In this document: positions 21,237-34,395 of the stretch, in pieces | How positions within the stretch are numbered: position 1 is the stretch's first letter | Layout of the letters: every line of letters starts with the position of its first letter | Source: Branchiostoma floridae | Taxonomy: Eukaryota; Chordata; Leptocardii; Amphioxiformes; Branchiostomatidae | Assembly: GCF_000003815.2 (NCBI RefSeq) | Contig: NC_049994.1 | Span: forward strand, 4,213,787 to 4,277,786 | Reading direction: 5' to 3' | Length of the DNA stretch: 64,000 nucleotides | Made by a program: the position numbers and the translations under genes | Notes under the pieces: generated by a model | What the model was told of the DNA's origin: nothing | The model's input: only the letters and a program-made list of their open reading frames with translations | Database searches by the model: none

Positions 21237-23930
21237 TTAGTTCAGATCCCAAATGTTCGCATAAGGGTGAGGGATCAGAATTCCCAATGAACCCCTCTAA
21301 GGAAAAGGGCTGCAACTCTAGCCGTTAGACAGGCCAGGCAGACGGTAGGATGACCGTTTATGGGCACGCTATGGACGATAACATGCACCTAACGACCGGT
21401 TAGCTGCTTAGCTATTCTTATAGGGATGCTGTATGGTCTTATCTATGGTACATCGAGGTCACAGAGGTCTGTGCATATTCCTTGACCGTTGCTTATGGTG
21501 TGTGCTTCTTTTTGGTTCTAGTTTGACAACTTGGCGAGATCACTTACCCTAACGAATAGATCAAGTCTCAAAGCACAAAAAAGCTTGTCATTGAACCCCC
21601 AAATTAAAGGTATGAAAATTGGTCTCAAAACCTCCCAAAACTATGAAACGAATGCAGAAAAATCAAATTTTAACGTGATAAAATTTCAACTTAAGAGGCA
21701 TAAACTAGTGGTCAGCGATGCAAGAATGATCTCTGTCGCTACGTCGAAGAATGTTAGACATCCAAGAAATGAGATACACAAGATAAACAGTTCCTCAACT
21801 AACTGGATAGATGTTGAAAATCGTCAAACATTTTAGAAAGCGTCCACTAGTACCACCTTTCCTCAGTGACAAGGATCAAGATTTATAAAACTTTCCAGTT
21901 ACTTGAGTAACCGTTATCTTGTGGATCCTGTGTGTCTGCTCCTCACATTCCAAAGTCACAAAGTTCTGTACCCCGTAACCTTCATCTGATCCTCCTTTGA
22001 CAAGTTTTTATTTTCACGCAACTTCGACCATAATGCACCTGTCTTCGCCGGCTTAGACCGGATGATTGGAACGCCAAGTGCGCAGGCGCAGGACCTGATA
22101 ACGTCAGTTTCCCGGATGAAAAACGGCGATGGCTGGCGTGACCGCCACGTTACAGTCCTAACGATTCCACCCTCTCTCATCAAGTCAAACTGCGATGGAT
22201 TCCTCGCTCCATTTACTAAAGGCCAACCACCATTACCGAGGTTTATCTCGCAGTCCATCCCTGTCCGCCCACTGCTAAGGATATTACATTTCGTTCTGGG
22301 ATCGTGACTTTTTAGTTCTTTTTCAGATGCGGGTGTCGCGCGAGCAGATTTTCTCAGTCCAGAATGATAAGTGGGCCATATCTATCTTCCCCACCTGCCG
22401 GCTAAGGTTGTCTTGAAGATGAAGTACCAGTCATTCCTTATCGATCCAGCCACACATCTTACAAGACTTCAAAGGTCAATCTATTGGAATCTTAGAAAGG
22501 AGGGAAGAATTTGAAGCCGCTCCTTTTCTTAGTTTTCACCCATAGATTTTTTTAAAAAAGAGAAAAAATTGAGAAGTATCAGTTGTTGATTTTCAATGAG
22601 ATGGATTTAACGATGGAGGAATTTATACATGTCCTGTTCAAAGTGGTGAAGCGCCCATATTAAAGACATTGATGTCCAGTAGGCCATTTTGAAACGTACT
22701 CTCGCGAGAGCACAGTTTGGCGAGAACGCGCGTGAGTTAGCACCAGAACGAGGTCGGAGATGGACCAGATTGTCCCAAGCCAAGTCCATGAACCGACTTC
22801 TAACATTCCAAAACGTCAAATAACTAAAGTGGACACGGGCGAGCGAGAGGATGATGAAGAATACATCAGGGAGATATAAGGGATAATAAAACTGAAGATT
22901 GCAGACCTAACTGTCTACTAGTACGTGTCTACGGTGCCCTAAAACAGCTCAAACTTCTCCCTCCATCAGACGATATCCATTTCCATCAGGTACAAGGTTG
23001 GCGTTCGGGGGTACTCTATAGCCGTGATAATGATTTCGCGCACGCTTCTCAAGGTCAATAAACGATTGGGCATGAGTTAACGATGGGTATCGCGCCGTCT
23101 AATGTAGTCATTAGATCTAAGTGATACAGGGCTGTTTTCCCGTGTGCCTAATGTGCAAGACCGTGTGACTTTCATTCCGTTCTGTGATTAGGCGCACGAT
23201 TCCACGATAGGGGGAATTCCATGCCGCATCAATAGCGCGATAAAGCCTTGATTCTTTCAGCCCTCTGGTCCGAAGATAATTGAGTTGCTGTTCACCTGAC
23301 TCTCATGCGCCAGAAGCGTACGTATGTCCTTTTTGGCCTCGCTGTTGCTATCGGAGCCAGCGAACCCACCCCCAACCTAAGGATAAACTCACATGTCCAA
23401 ATCCGGACCCGGCCGGGCTATTTGTGGAAACGAAAAATAACAATGCCTACTAATATTCTCTTTTTGCCTTGGGTAGTTTGGTGTATTTTATATATATCAT
23501 ACCTTTCGTTCCCGACCGGGCCCCGGTTTGGAAATGTGACGTAGGCCTAAATCTTATCTCTCACTAGAGTGCACCGAATTGCGTTAGAGGAAATTGCGTC
23601 AACTTTGCTAATCTGTACCAATCTCCCCTTAAAACATAAGAAAATGGCCTTGCCAGAAATGTCACATTTTCTTTTTTGATACAAGATGGCCTCAATGAAA
23701 AAGGTAGCATTACCGCTGAATTGAAAACTAATGCACAATTATCAAAAATTCATAACTAGAGATTTGTACGGTGATTAAAGGATTTGCGCCGTTTTGTACC
23801 GATTCACGCCATTTTTACCTTTTTGAAAATGTAAAAAAGAAAATTTTCTAGCGACAAATTGGCGCCGGTTTCCGCAACTTTGCGAATGAATGACGCAACT
23901 TGGTACGATTGTGGCGCCATCCAATGATAT
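21237..23930. other. No recognisable gene
   Basis: Frames at 21531-21836 (plus) and 21956-22258 (minus) reach about 100 codons but show no known domain. An ATATAT run lies near 23490. Confidence 0.4.
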
Positions 23931-23933
23931 AAT

Positions 23934-24137
23934 GCTAGTTTACCTTTATCCGCGGGGTAACCTATATCCGTTGTATCTACATTGGGGGGATATTTAAGGG
24001 TATCAAGTCGACGTACGGAAGGTTGATTCAAATTGCAGTATTTCAAAATGTTCCAGTTTCAAACTACCGTCCATCGCCTTGAGTATTGTTTTGATACAAC
24101 GGATATTGGTTAACCCGCGGATAAAGGTGAACTAGGG
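23934..24137. mobile_element. MITE with CTAGTTCACCTTTATCC-type termini (copy 2)
   Basis: The left end is CTAGTTTACCTTTATCCGCG and the right end is its complement, finishing CGCGGATAAAGGTGAACTAG. The TIRs run about 45 bp each and include CTATATCCGTTGTATC / GATACAACGGATATTGG. Total is about 204 bp, with no coding. Same family as 9222-9440. Confidence 0.85.
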
Positions 24138-24343
24138 TTACGGGCTTACATAAGACATCGATATAGGAAATGATGGGTGGGTTTTCCATTTTAACGCCCG
24201 ACTGAAGCCCTTGAAACAGATGGTGTAACGTCGATATCATTCACGCTCCTTTCCTAGGTCAGCTCGGGTTTAATTGAAAATTTCCGTACACGAATATCAC
24301 CCCGCTTCGCATCGACCTTGGGACCAGTGTCCTCTGCGCCTAA

Positions 24344-24592
24344 AAGTGGACTCTCACTACACTTGGGGCACCGGTGCGGCACTGCGGGGTTCGTTCACTG
24401 CACCACTGTATTGCCATTTCCGCGATTTTTAATCATTCAGATATTGCGTAATACGAAAAGTATGACTTAGAAGACAACAAAATACACAAAACGGAAGAAA
24501 ATTCGATTTTATTTTTGTTTCTGAAATTCATTGAGTCATCTACAAACCCCGCAGTGCCGCACAGGTGCCCCAAGAGCAGTGACAGTCCACCT
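24344..24592. mobile_element. Harbinger-type MITE with TAA target duplication
   Basis: The left arm is AAGTGGACTCTCACTAC plus CTTGGGGCACCGGTGCGGC. The right arm is the complement, CCGCACAGGTGCCCCAAG plus GACAGTCCACCT. The roughly 48-bp TIRs are about 85-90% complementary. Directly outside lie TAA (24341-24343) and TAA (24593-24595), the 3-bp TWA target duplication known for PIF/Harbinger elements. 249 bp, non-coding. Confidence 0.8.
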
Positions 24593-25564
24593 TAACCAAG
24601 CGGGAACGTTATCAGTGTCCTTTCACACTGACATGGGAACGATGGCTGTTATTCCAAATATGGAAAAAAAAGGTCGAAAAGACTAAAATTCCCTTGTTAG
24701 GGATTTGACTTTTGCCATTTGTAACTGAGATTGGGTCATAATGTCAGCGCTGATTTTTCTACCCACCTAACACCAAGAGAATAGAGTTTTAATCAAATTT
24801 TCGAATTTGAACTTTATGGTATTTAATGCCAAATATACGCGCTCTAAAATCATCTTTAGGGTTTCATAATCGAAAGTTTATTAACGTATTGCATACTAAT
24901 TCAAAATTAAAGAATATGACCTAGCCAAGCAACGCTTGAACTAAACGTGATCGAATTTTTCCACACACACACCAAAATTTTTTTAACGATATTTTTTGCC
25001 TTAACGATGTACACAGCATTTGTTCAAAAACAAGATTAAAGTACTCTTTGAATATTCCATTGCAAAAGCAAAGTATGGAGATTGCATATCCCTCTTGTCA
25101 TTTCATAATTTCATATTCATGCGCTGTACGCAAGGGCATGGAGACATGCAAAGGTGACATCTAGATAGGTTCGTTAAAGTTGTATGCATCATAGAGCTAT
25201 TCAATATTATCCAATAACCACCCAGGCTATAGCTACTGAGGGAGAGTGCGTGCATTTTTTGGCGAAGCGCCAACACAATCGTTCCTGACGTGTACTCAAC
25301 ATGCCCGAAGCTTCCCGTCTTGCTCCCTTAGCTCTTTAATTCTTCAAATTAGCAACGGAAATTCCCGCAGCAAAGTCAGAGAACATTTTCTGCTTATTGA
25401 TATTGACAGGCAACTTTTAGAGTAGACTTTGCGTTTTTACGATGAGGGAAGATATTGCATAAAACCCGGCGACAAACTACCCACTGAGTGCAGCCAGAAT
25501 AAAATGTAATCCTAAAGTTGCAATGCAGGATAGAGTGTTGAAATACTATTTCGCTGGTTTTGTT

Positions 25565-25840
25565 ACCTCTGTAAAAACAGAGGTATTGTATTCAGTTGGT
25601 GTGTGTGTGTGTTTTTTTCCATATCTTGTGCGTTTGTTGCTATATGAATATTGCAAGGGGGTATTGAAATTGTATCTCTCTGGCTCTTTTACCTCCGTAT
25701 AAATGGAGGTATTGCATTCAGTTGGTGTGCTTGTTTTTTGTCGGTCTTGGTGTTCGTCTATCGTTTCGTAATAAATGCACGGAGAGTGTTGAAAGTCTAT
25801 CTCTCTAGGCTTATTACCTCCGTAAAAACGAAGGTATCCT
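25565..25840. repeat. Three copies of a CCTCCGT-hairpin repeat
   Basis: ACCTCTGTAAAAACAGAGGT, ACCTCCGTATAAATGGAGGT and ACCTCCGTAAAAACGAAGGT occur at about 25567, 25691 and 25817, a spacing of about 125 bp. Each is an 8-bp stem with a short A-rich loop. In the first two copies the arm substitutions compensate (CTCTG/CAGAG versus CTCCA/TGGAG-type), which keeps pairing. The blocks between also match (CAGTTGGTGTG, AAAGTCTATCTCTCT). Confidence 0.75.
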
Positions 25841-27370
25841 AATCAGATGCTGGGCGTCCTCGACTAACATACATAGACCAGCTTGCTCGTGATGTGGGGT
25901 TGCGGGTTGAGGACTTAGAGAACGCTATGGGGGACAGAGACATTTGGAAGGAGAGAGTGGACCTGGTCCGGGCAAGTAGCCCGCGACGATGACGATTCTA
26001 ATCAGTTGCCTTTGTGTCTTTCTTTCTATGTGTGAGTCCGTAGTTACGTGAATATTGCAGTGGCAGTCTGTCAAGCCTGTAAGGCGGAAATGGTGTAGTA
26101 CTAGTAGGATGCTCGTTGACCTTGTAGCTGACACAATATCCCCTTCTGTGGCTCTACGCGCGTTAGAGGTAATTTTACACCAAGTTTTTAACTTCCCCTA
26201 ATGACTAATCTATGCCTGTTAGGATTCCAGCGCCTTTAGTTTGTCCATTATCGTATTTCTGTCACGTCCGTTTTAAACCAAAAGTCGTTAACCAAAGTCC
26301 TTGTCCGTACCGATCAACTCCTGTGTGCCCAATCCCAGTTCCCGAGTTGTTGTGAGTGGGCTATTTGCGTAGGCACTTGCTTGTAATAAAGGTAGCGCGC
26401 TATTTGCACTTTGCCATTCAAAAGTTGAGGAACACGGGCCAACAAATCTTTCCGGTGGGGCAATCTGTAAAATTTCACCACCTGAGCCTCTTGAAATGAA
26501 AGTTTTTCTTGGATGTTTCTTTAAGGAAAAGTAGGAATGTCTTACACGAATAAGTGTTAACTTAAGAACAGTGTATATGCTGTTTTCGGGCTAAAGTTAC
26601 ACTGAAAACAACTTATAAGTTTAAGTCTTTTCATTTTTTTTTTCAAAGAAAGTTCACTCGTTTGCTTGTAATGGCCTACTTGTACTTGATTGCATATAGA
26701 GACCGCATCGACATGCTAATGGCAAAGAAAAAATGGACGTCGGTGGTTTTCGGCGACATTATCTTATCAACCGCGCCGGGGGATTGGAAAATGAAGTCAG
26801 TCCTGTTATCAACAACACCAGACACACTTGTTGCACTGGGCAATAACTCTACTTGTCGCTTCATGGACTGGTATCTGTTCGACAGTGAGGTAACTGTCAT
26901 CTATTTAGTTGAGACATGGCTGTAATCTGGCGGGAACGCACTATAGTCTCATCACACGGACTAATCGCAACGCAGGAATTCGATATCTTCTGAGTAAGGT
27001 GCGTTATCAGAAGTTCTATCTGCTTTTACAGTTATCATTATTTCCCTACGCGTATGTATCCAGGCCGTCTGTCTGACATGATAAGTCTGGAATAGAACCA
27101 TCAATTCATGCCGCGACGTTCCCTTTACATCTGCCTAGTGCGAATCATGCGACTTATCGCGAATATGTTGCTGGCTTTAGCCTGAAGGAATGAATAGAGT
27201 AGAGGCGGGTTTGCGCATGAAGTACGTTATCTTTCTTATACACACATGTATGTCATGTATATTTCTGTCTTCTGCTAAGAACGCATAGCTGCTACGGGTC
27301 TATCCTGACTAAATCAAGCCTTTAGTAGCCCTCTACTGGTGTGATGTGAAAGAACAAAAACTAAAAATCT
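25841..27370. other. No recognisable gene
   Basis: Short frames only (for example 26662-26925 plus), without a recognisable domain. Confidence 0.4.
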
Positions 27371-27378
27371 ATTGTTGC

Positions 27379-27665
27379 TAGGGGTGGGTACCAGTACAGA
27401 AAGTTTAGGTACAGGTCTGGTTCAGGTCAAAATGGTCAGGTCCAGGTCCGGACCTGAACCTGATTGTCTAGGGAAAACCGTGAATAGGCCGGCAATGCTC
27501 ACAACAATGGTCCAATTTTATACAAAAGAATCTGTTTGGTGGAGTATCCGACTCCCACTGGCGTTTTGAAACCGTCCTACCTTCGTGTAAACAAGGCTAT
27601 CTGACTGCCTCTGTACGTTTGATTATTATGAGTATAGAAACTTGGTACAAATGACTGTAGCATAC
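27379..27665. mobile_element. GGGTGGGTACCGGTAC MITE, right-truncated copy
   Basis: Starts TAGGGGTGGGTACCAGTACA, followed by the family's internal palindromic array of GGTCCAGGTC / GACCTGAACC motifs and the shared TCTGTTTGGTGGAGTATC block. The right terminus is absent, and the copy ends at about 27663 next to an (AC)n(CG)n microsatellite. Full copies are at 44545-44979 and 55377-55864. Confidence 0.85.
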
Positions 27666-27727
27666 ACACAGAGACACACACGTGCACAGACACACACACA
27701 CGCGCGCGCGCGCGCGCACGCACGCAC
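27664..27727. repeat. (AC)n/(CG)n microsatellite
   Basis: Compound alternating purine-pyrimidine run, ACACAC followed by about nine CG steps and then CACGCACGC. Long CG/CA alternation is prone to form Z-DNA. Confidence 0.93.
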
Positions 27728-27984
27728 CCTTAATACGACGTGCACATTTTACAAGTAGTTTTGTAACAAAGAAAGCTTACCAAGTCATTGTCTCATGGTC
27801 CGCGATGGAGAAGCCACGTTGTCTCCTGGGACCTGGGTGTGAAGTGGGAGGTCCTAGCGAGCAGCTGGCTCAGTCTTCAGCCGAACAGGTGCCTGGGTCA
27901 GGCAGACGTGCAGCTGCTTCCTGACGGGGTGCCCTCGTCCCTGCTCCGCGGAGCTCGTGCGGACAGCTGTGCCGCCATGTTTGG

Positions 27985-28925
27985 ACACAATCCTCACCCT
28001 TTCTGTCGTCTGCAAGTAAAACAAAGAAGAGTCTGGTCAGAATATCAGCCATTTCTCAACAGAAATGGGCGAATGGTGAAAATTTGTGGGATGAAATGGA
28101 CAGGATGTCATTGGAAGGTAAAAAAAAATATGTACGGACACATTCCTCATCCATTCTGTCGCCTGCAAATCAAACAGAAAAGTCCGTTTGGTCAGAATAC
28201 CCACCATTTCTCAACAAAAATGAGCCAGAGCTCTGAAAATGGGCGAAGGGTAAAAATTTGTGGGCAGAAACAGGCGGGATGCCCTTGGAAAAATAGAAGG
28301 TACAAAAATATGTACGGACACATCCCTCATCCATTCTGTCGTCTGCAAGTAAAACAGAGAAAACCGTCTGGTCAGAAAAGCCGCCATTTCTCAACAGAAA
28401 TGGGCGAAGGTTGAAAGTTTGTGGGCAGAAAAGGGCGGGATGCAATTAGAAGGCAAAAAATATGTTTCACCACTTCCCTCATCCATTCTGTCATCTGCGA
28501 GTCAAACAGAGAATTTCGTCTGGTCAGAAAATCAGCCATTTCTCAACAGGAATGGACAAAGGGCGCGAATGGGCGGCATGTCCTTGGAGGTAAAAAAGAT
28601 ATGTACGGACACATCCCTCATCCATTCTGTCGTCTGCAAATAAAACAGAGAAGGCAGCCTGGTCAGAATACACGCCATTTCTCAACAGAAATGGGCGAAG
28701 GGTGAAAATTTGTGGGCTTGAAATAGTAGAATAGGCGGGATGTCCTTGGAATGTAAAAAAAATATGCACGGACACATCCCTCATCCTGTCGTCTGCGAGT
28801 AAAACAGAGAAGACCGTCTGGTCAGAATACCCTCCATTTCTCATCAGAAATGGGCGTTGGGTGAAAATTTGTGGGTAGAAATAGGCGGGATGCCCTTGGA
28901 AGGTAAAAAAAGACGTACGATCTGA
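27985..28925. repeat. About 150-bp minisatellite, six to seven copies
   Basis: Tandem copies with period 141-178 bp. Landmarks are CCATTCTGTCGTCTGCAAG, CCATTTCTCAACAGAAATGG, TGGGCGAAGGGTGAAAAT and ATGTACGGACACATCCCTC, repeating at about 27997, 28150, 28330, 28480, 28620 and 28786. Both strands carry long open frames (27788-28414 plus, 208 codons; 28524-28952 and 28170-28445 minus). Their translations are the same peptide repeated, and frames switch between copies, so I read these as repeat-driven and not genes. Confidence 0.88.
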
Positions 28926-28930
28926 GGTAA

Positions 28931-30372
28931 ATGTGGTGGAAAATGGCCCCATTTATCGTGGAAACGTGTCTAGAACATGATTGAAATAGCAGAACGCGTA
29001 CCTAATGGTAGACTTGAGCGTGGGTTATATTGCAATAAAGGTGGAAGCAATCAGAACACTTTGAAAGTTATGATGCACTGGGCGCCTTTTAGAACTCGTT
29101 TTTTCTTCCTTATATTGCATTCATAATCACCCTATCATGTTGGCAATTTGGTTTGCTAAATCATGAATTGTGACACAGATAGACAGCTGTCAATTTTGTT
29201 TGACAGATGACATGGGTATCAGATGTTCTTATATTTTACAACCTTGTAATCTCCTTGGCCTGAATTTCCCCTCAGTGTTTCGTCTAAGTTGACAAGATTG
29301 GCTCAACTGATGCCGTTATTTTGCACCGTCTTTGTAACGGTTATGACATTCATCCCAGCCAATCAGATAGACCGTTTCCAATTTGAATTTTGATGTTCTC
29401 GACCCGGCCGAATGCTCTCTCGCACAAGTATGAGTCCGTCGAGCGAGGCCACTTAGGATTATTGAATTGGAAAAACGCATGCAGGTTGGGACTTTCCACG
29501 CGCGGAATACGTTGCGAGCAATTCTACCATAGCTTTTCCCGCTTTTCCCATTGCGCTGGCCAATACCGTTAATTGGACTGCCCAGATCACGTAACGTGCC
29601 GCGCATATCGATACTTCGATTCGAGTGGACTAGTGTATATGCAGTGTTTTGTAATTGAGTGCGAACGAGGATTCTCAAGTTTTTAACGACTTCATGTTTA
29701 TTCAGTTGAAGATGGTGTAAGTGAGAACGGGCCTCTGTCTGTCTATAATTTGATACTCATAGACAGCTGAGTGCCAAAATTTCTATATCATGAAACGTAT
29801 TAGTGTCTTAAATAAAAATGACATTACGACAGTTTAAGTAACATTTTGCGGTCATCTCATCTGACTCTCATTAAGTTTGCGACAGTCCTATCACATTTTA
29901 CGAGCACTTCGAAACAACATAGAACTACCAACAAAGAAAGCACTCACACTGTTTGAAATGAACTCATATCATAAACAGGAAAGTTACGGTCTCCAATTTG
30001 AAAGACTACTAGTGTAAAAGCTACCTCTTTATTTATGGGCAGGCCCCGCAGTGCTGTCGTTTTGAATTTAACAGGCTACTTGTTACAGTCTGTCCGTATT
30101 TTCAAAGGAGGGCGGACCTTGGAAACTCCTACACGACTAGAGCGTATGTCTGCCGTCAATTCTCGAAGGGCCCGTAAAGAAACTTTAAAGTCTGTGCGAG
30201 GAAGAGGTAGTTTGTCATTTTGGACGTCTGCCGCGATGAGCCAAAAGACGAACGGTCACAAGTCACGCCGCAAAGGGCTCTCAGAAAAATATCACCCATT
30301 TTGATTTCATAAATCATATACGCGTGGAATGCTGTATGCACGGTTGGGTTTTTAACGTAGGGTAGCACAGTA
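28931..30372. other. No recognisable gene
   Basis: A minus frame at 29316-29678 (120 codons) overlaps a plus frame, and neither resembles a known family. Confidence 0.4.
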
Positions 30373-30580
30373 AAACATACCATGTTCGCGGGGATTTAAT
30401 TTCGCGATGGGACTGAGAAAATGAAGTGTTCGCGGTGGTAGTAAGTTTGCTGTTGAAACAAGGGTTTGATAGGTGGGTAGAAGTTTCGCGGTGATTTTAA
30501 CTTCGCGATGCAGATGGCACCATGAAAATTGCAAGTCTAAAACAAACGCCGCTAAAATTTCCCCTTTTACAGTAGTACTG
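30373..30580. mobile_element. TTCGCGGT-type MITE, diverged copy
   Basis: Contains the family blocks ATGTTCGCGGGGATTTAATT, TTCGCGATGGGAC, GTTCGCGGTGGT and TTTCGCGGTGATTTTAACTT and ends CCCCTTTTACAGTAGTA, the complement of the TACTGTAAA terminus. It is strongly diverged from 13311 and 48436. Confidence 0.55.
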
Positions 30581-33479
30581 TGTTCTGTGTTTCTGTTGGT
30601 CCAAAATCCATCATATTTTCAGAATTATGCCATAGTAACACGATTGCTTTAACGTTAGTAAGGCCACGTTTGAGGCTACAAAAAAAGATAAGAGTTACTG
30701 AATCATCACTGAATTATTATCTTTGTAGTCAGTTTTGATAAATACATGATTGATAACTATTCACATTAAACTGGTCGGTAAACCGTGTGTTCACATTGCA
30801 TGACATCAAAACGAGCGGGAACGTGGGCGAAGAGAAAATTGGAAAACTGGTCAGGCGTCACAAAATAGGCAATATGTGCGCCTATCTCCTTCATATGACT
30901 TTCAACAGTCAATTCGTTCAATCCTCCAAAATTCCACCTCATTTTTGTGCAGAATTCCAAAGAGATTTTCCAAAAATAAAACAAACTTGAAATACAGGAA
31001 TCAAAACCTTGTTACTAAAACTAAAGACATGCTCTGTTCGTGAGGCTTTTCCTATCTACTATTCCAATTTAGGGACGTTCCGTTCAGATGATCATATGGT
31101 GGTGATGAGAAGGGGAGATTCATTAATTAGCCAAAATGAATATGCAGAACGTCTGGGATTGCAAAATAAAAAAGTAGACACTTGCTAAAGTGGGCAGAGA
31201 AACTGTAGACGACATTGACTGACCAAAAAGATAAGGAAACTAGACAAGTCTTTGAAGTATGGTGACTATTAAGCAGTGGAAATTTCCAAATTTAGTGTCT
31301 ATTTATCTTTCATTACTACAACATAGTTAGCCGAATGACATTTCAATTTTCTATATCAGTATGCCATGGTTTATGCTACGAATGGGTGGAGGGGGATTTA
31401 GACATTAAAAAAATCTTTGGCGATTTTCGATTTGCTTTTCAACGCCTTTTTTGTGCATTTTTATCGGGTTTTCTATTATGTGATCAGGTTCTCTTTTGGC
31501 TGAAAGAAACCCTGACTAAATAGAAAACCCTATAAAAACGCCTAAAAACACATCCAAAACACACCCAAGCCTAACCTCTGCTTGGAGAGAACAATTTTCG
31601 CACTACACGGCACTTACTCCTTTGCACATTTCCTGCCAGAAATTCATCCGCCACTTATATTTCCGCACCTGCTGGGTTTATTAAAGAAAAAGATGGAAAT
31701 ACGCGTTCTAGTGGATTCATCTTCCTCCAGGGACCCCGAACGGTCGGGCATTTTCCATATGAATAATTCTACATCATGGCTTTAATGAAAATATCATCAT
31801 AAAGTGGTTGTTACCGTCTGAGGGCGTACGCATGACAAAAGGAGGTACGCGTGTGGTGATAGCTAATAGCTTCAATCACTCTAGTCGTCAAATTTCCTAT
31901 TTAGGTTTCTTCTTACGTCACATTCAATCTATTGTGGTCAGTTGGCGCAAAATTGAATATCCTGGAACAAAGCCGTTTATATGATGGTAAAAAGAGAGCA
32001 AGAGGGGCCCTTCGAAAGAGAAAAATTAGGAAATTTTGAGGACACTTGCGTCGGGTTGTTTACATTTGGCCCCGGCTTGTCAAGATGAGCCGGCCCGGGA
32101 ATTGACGCACACAGGTGCGAGTACGGCCTCCGCTTGCCACTCGTAATTTTTTTTCCCAAAGAAACCGGCAGCGCTGACAATTTTCAAAAATATATTCATC
32201 TATCCTCAAAACCATTTTCTACATGTACAATTCCATCACAATGATCGCCCCTTGCTTGTTATACATGTATTTGGGGTGTACATGTATTTTTGACACAATT
32301 TGTGGACGAATAAGGGAGTTCAACGTACGAGAGGAAATTGCGTTTTGCCGTAGGACTTTCCGATATGATCTCTCGGGTCAAAACAAGCTATGAGGAATGG
32401 TAATTTCGCCGTAGCATTCTCAGTCCTCCAGGCTTTTTTCAGGGAACTGTACGCAGACTAACCCGCTGTGCCTGATATGAGTCGTCCTAATCACCAAACC
32501 CATATACACGAGGGGGATAATGAAATTGCGCCAGTAGAAATCGCAGGATCAATATTTTTGCGGTCTTTGTAAGAATCAGTTATAATTGATACGTGCCGCA
32601 GCATTCTGACAAAGCCGATCTCCGCATTTGGTGAATATATAGAAGATTACGCATACATGTTCGGCGTAATACGGTTCATTATACGGATTAAACCTTATAA
32701 TGGTGAATGCATAGGGAAATACGCGCTGGTATATGAGCCTTATTTAAAACCAAGACAGCTTCGGGCGTCTGCAACTATCAAGGGAGATCGAGATACTGCG
32801 CAATTGTATACGGGATGGAATAACGGCAAAATACGGCACGCAAGGAACCCAGAAAACCGTATACAGGGTAGTACTAGTACTAGTAGATATGTACAGTCAT
32901 GTATATACTAACAGCATGTTGTCTGGTGCGGGCAATAATACGAACACGTATATAGATGTCATTGTATGCCTTATAGATTTTCTATTTCACCAGCTCGGTA
33001 GTATATTTACAAGTCTCTAGCCTTCAAAAATATTGCAATCAGCATATTCCACATGCAGCAAAATAAAACGTGGACACATACCTTAGACTCAGGAAGCTCT
33101 CTCTCTCTATCGGAATCCGGCAGCGTTGTGCTGTTTTTCCCTGTGACATCCGCGTGGTGTTTCGAACGATGCCATACTGGGGACGAGGCTTACCACAGCG
33201 ACCGTTACAAACCGTCATTTATTTTAAATATTTGAAAATGGTTGGCGTGTGAGCGAGGTAGTTGTTCCCGGCTGTGCTCGGCTGCCCAAATGAACGTACC
33301 ACCGGCGAGGGAGGCGTATTTATAACCGCGCACTGGGATGAGTATGGGGTGAAATGTGATACGTCTCCGTCCCCTCTCAGCTGTTCATCTGTGAATGACG
33401 GAACAGAGTGGGCATTTACATTTGGGCCGGTCCATGTTAAAACTACGTTTCACGTACACAAATCAGGCTGAATTTTTAA
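30581..33479. other. No recognisable gene
   Basis: AT-rich sequence. An imperfect stem-loop is present at about 31468-31545 (GGGTTTTCTATTATGTGATC against TAAATAGAAAACCC). A TAGTACTAGTACTA palindrome lies near 32870. No domain-bearing frame. Confidence 0.4.
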
Positions 33480-33915
33480 CTAGTGTGTCCAAGGATTGGA
33501 ATTTTTTGTTTGCAATTGTGTTTAGAATGGAGACTATAAAAGCAACATTTTCACAGTTTACGAGTAACGTAATTATTGCTTATCAGTACTACTTATGGAA
33601 AATTGCAGTATAAAAAAACTACGTCTCACGAAACTAGAGTCTAAGGATTGGAATATTTCTGTTGTAATTGTGTTTGAAATAAAGACTAGGAAAGCAACAT
33701 TTTCAGAGTTTACGAGTATTGTGATTATTGCGTATTGAGTACTATTATGATATGCTTGATGGAAAATTGCAGTATAAAAAACTACGCTAGCTTCACGAAC
33801 ACGCAACTAAAATGTCTAAGGTTTGAAATATTTTTGTCACAATTGTGTGAAGACTAGAAAAACTTCATTTTCACAATTCACGAGAAACGCAATTGTGACA
33901 TATAAATGATAAAAA
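33480..33915. repeat. About 160-bp tandem repeat, three copies
   Basis: Copies begin at about 33487, 33641 and 33816, with landmarks AAGGATTGGAATATTT, AAAGCAACATTTTC, TTTACGAGTA and GGAAAATTGCAGTATAAAAA. The last copy is short and diverged. Confidence 0.8.
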
Positions 33916-34263
33916 GATAAATTATAAATGAAACGTTACTGTATATATAAACATGCATATGGAACAAAGAAGCGCCCTGGGGTAAATCCAATTAACGATT
34001 TGCCGAGAAATCGATTGTGACAATAAATCATGTCATTACGATAATTGTCTATTGGTAAGCGGGACCTGGCCGTCAGCTATGTCTGAACGTAATTAATAAT
34101 ATGTTTTCAAATATTGATATTTACTCGAAAATAAAGCACAAAAAGTAGCCTCTACCAGGCTTCACTAGTCGCTGGAAAAATAGTAGAAATTGGCCAAATA
34201 AGACAGGAAACACTAGACGTCATAAGACAAATGAGTTATTACAGTTGTAACAGTGGTGTTCAA

Positions 34264-34395
34264 ATACCGCCTACCGTCCTTGCCCAACGGCTCTAGAGTT
34301 TCTGTGGCGACAGCGATAGCGGTCACGATTTGTAATCCGCCGCCCGTGGGTTCGATCACGGGTGTTGGCATGTTTTGTTGTTGTTGTTGTTGTTC
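34264..34395 (+). mobile_element. tRNA-like SINE fragment with (TTG)n tail
   Basis: A tRNA-like region with B-box-like GGGTTCGATCACGGG preceded by a GTGGCGACAGCGATAGCGG stretch, ending in a TTGTTGTTGTTG tail at about 34374-34394. The tail directly after a tRNA-like module is a SINE hallmark. Its family differs from the TCCCTGTAGCTCA family. Confidence 0.5.

Noticed and set aside
22062-22258. Overlapping plus and minus frames of 81-100 codons
   Set aside because: No recognisable family on either strand; judged chance.
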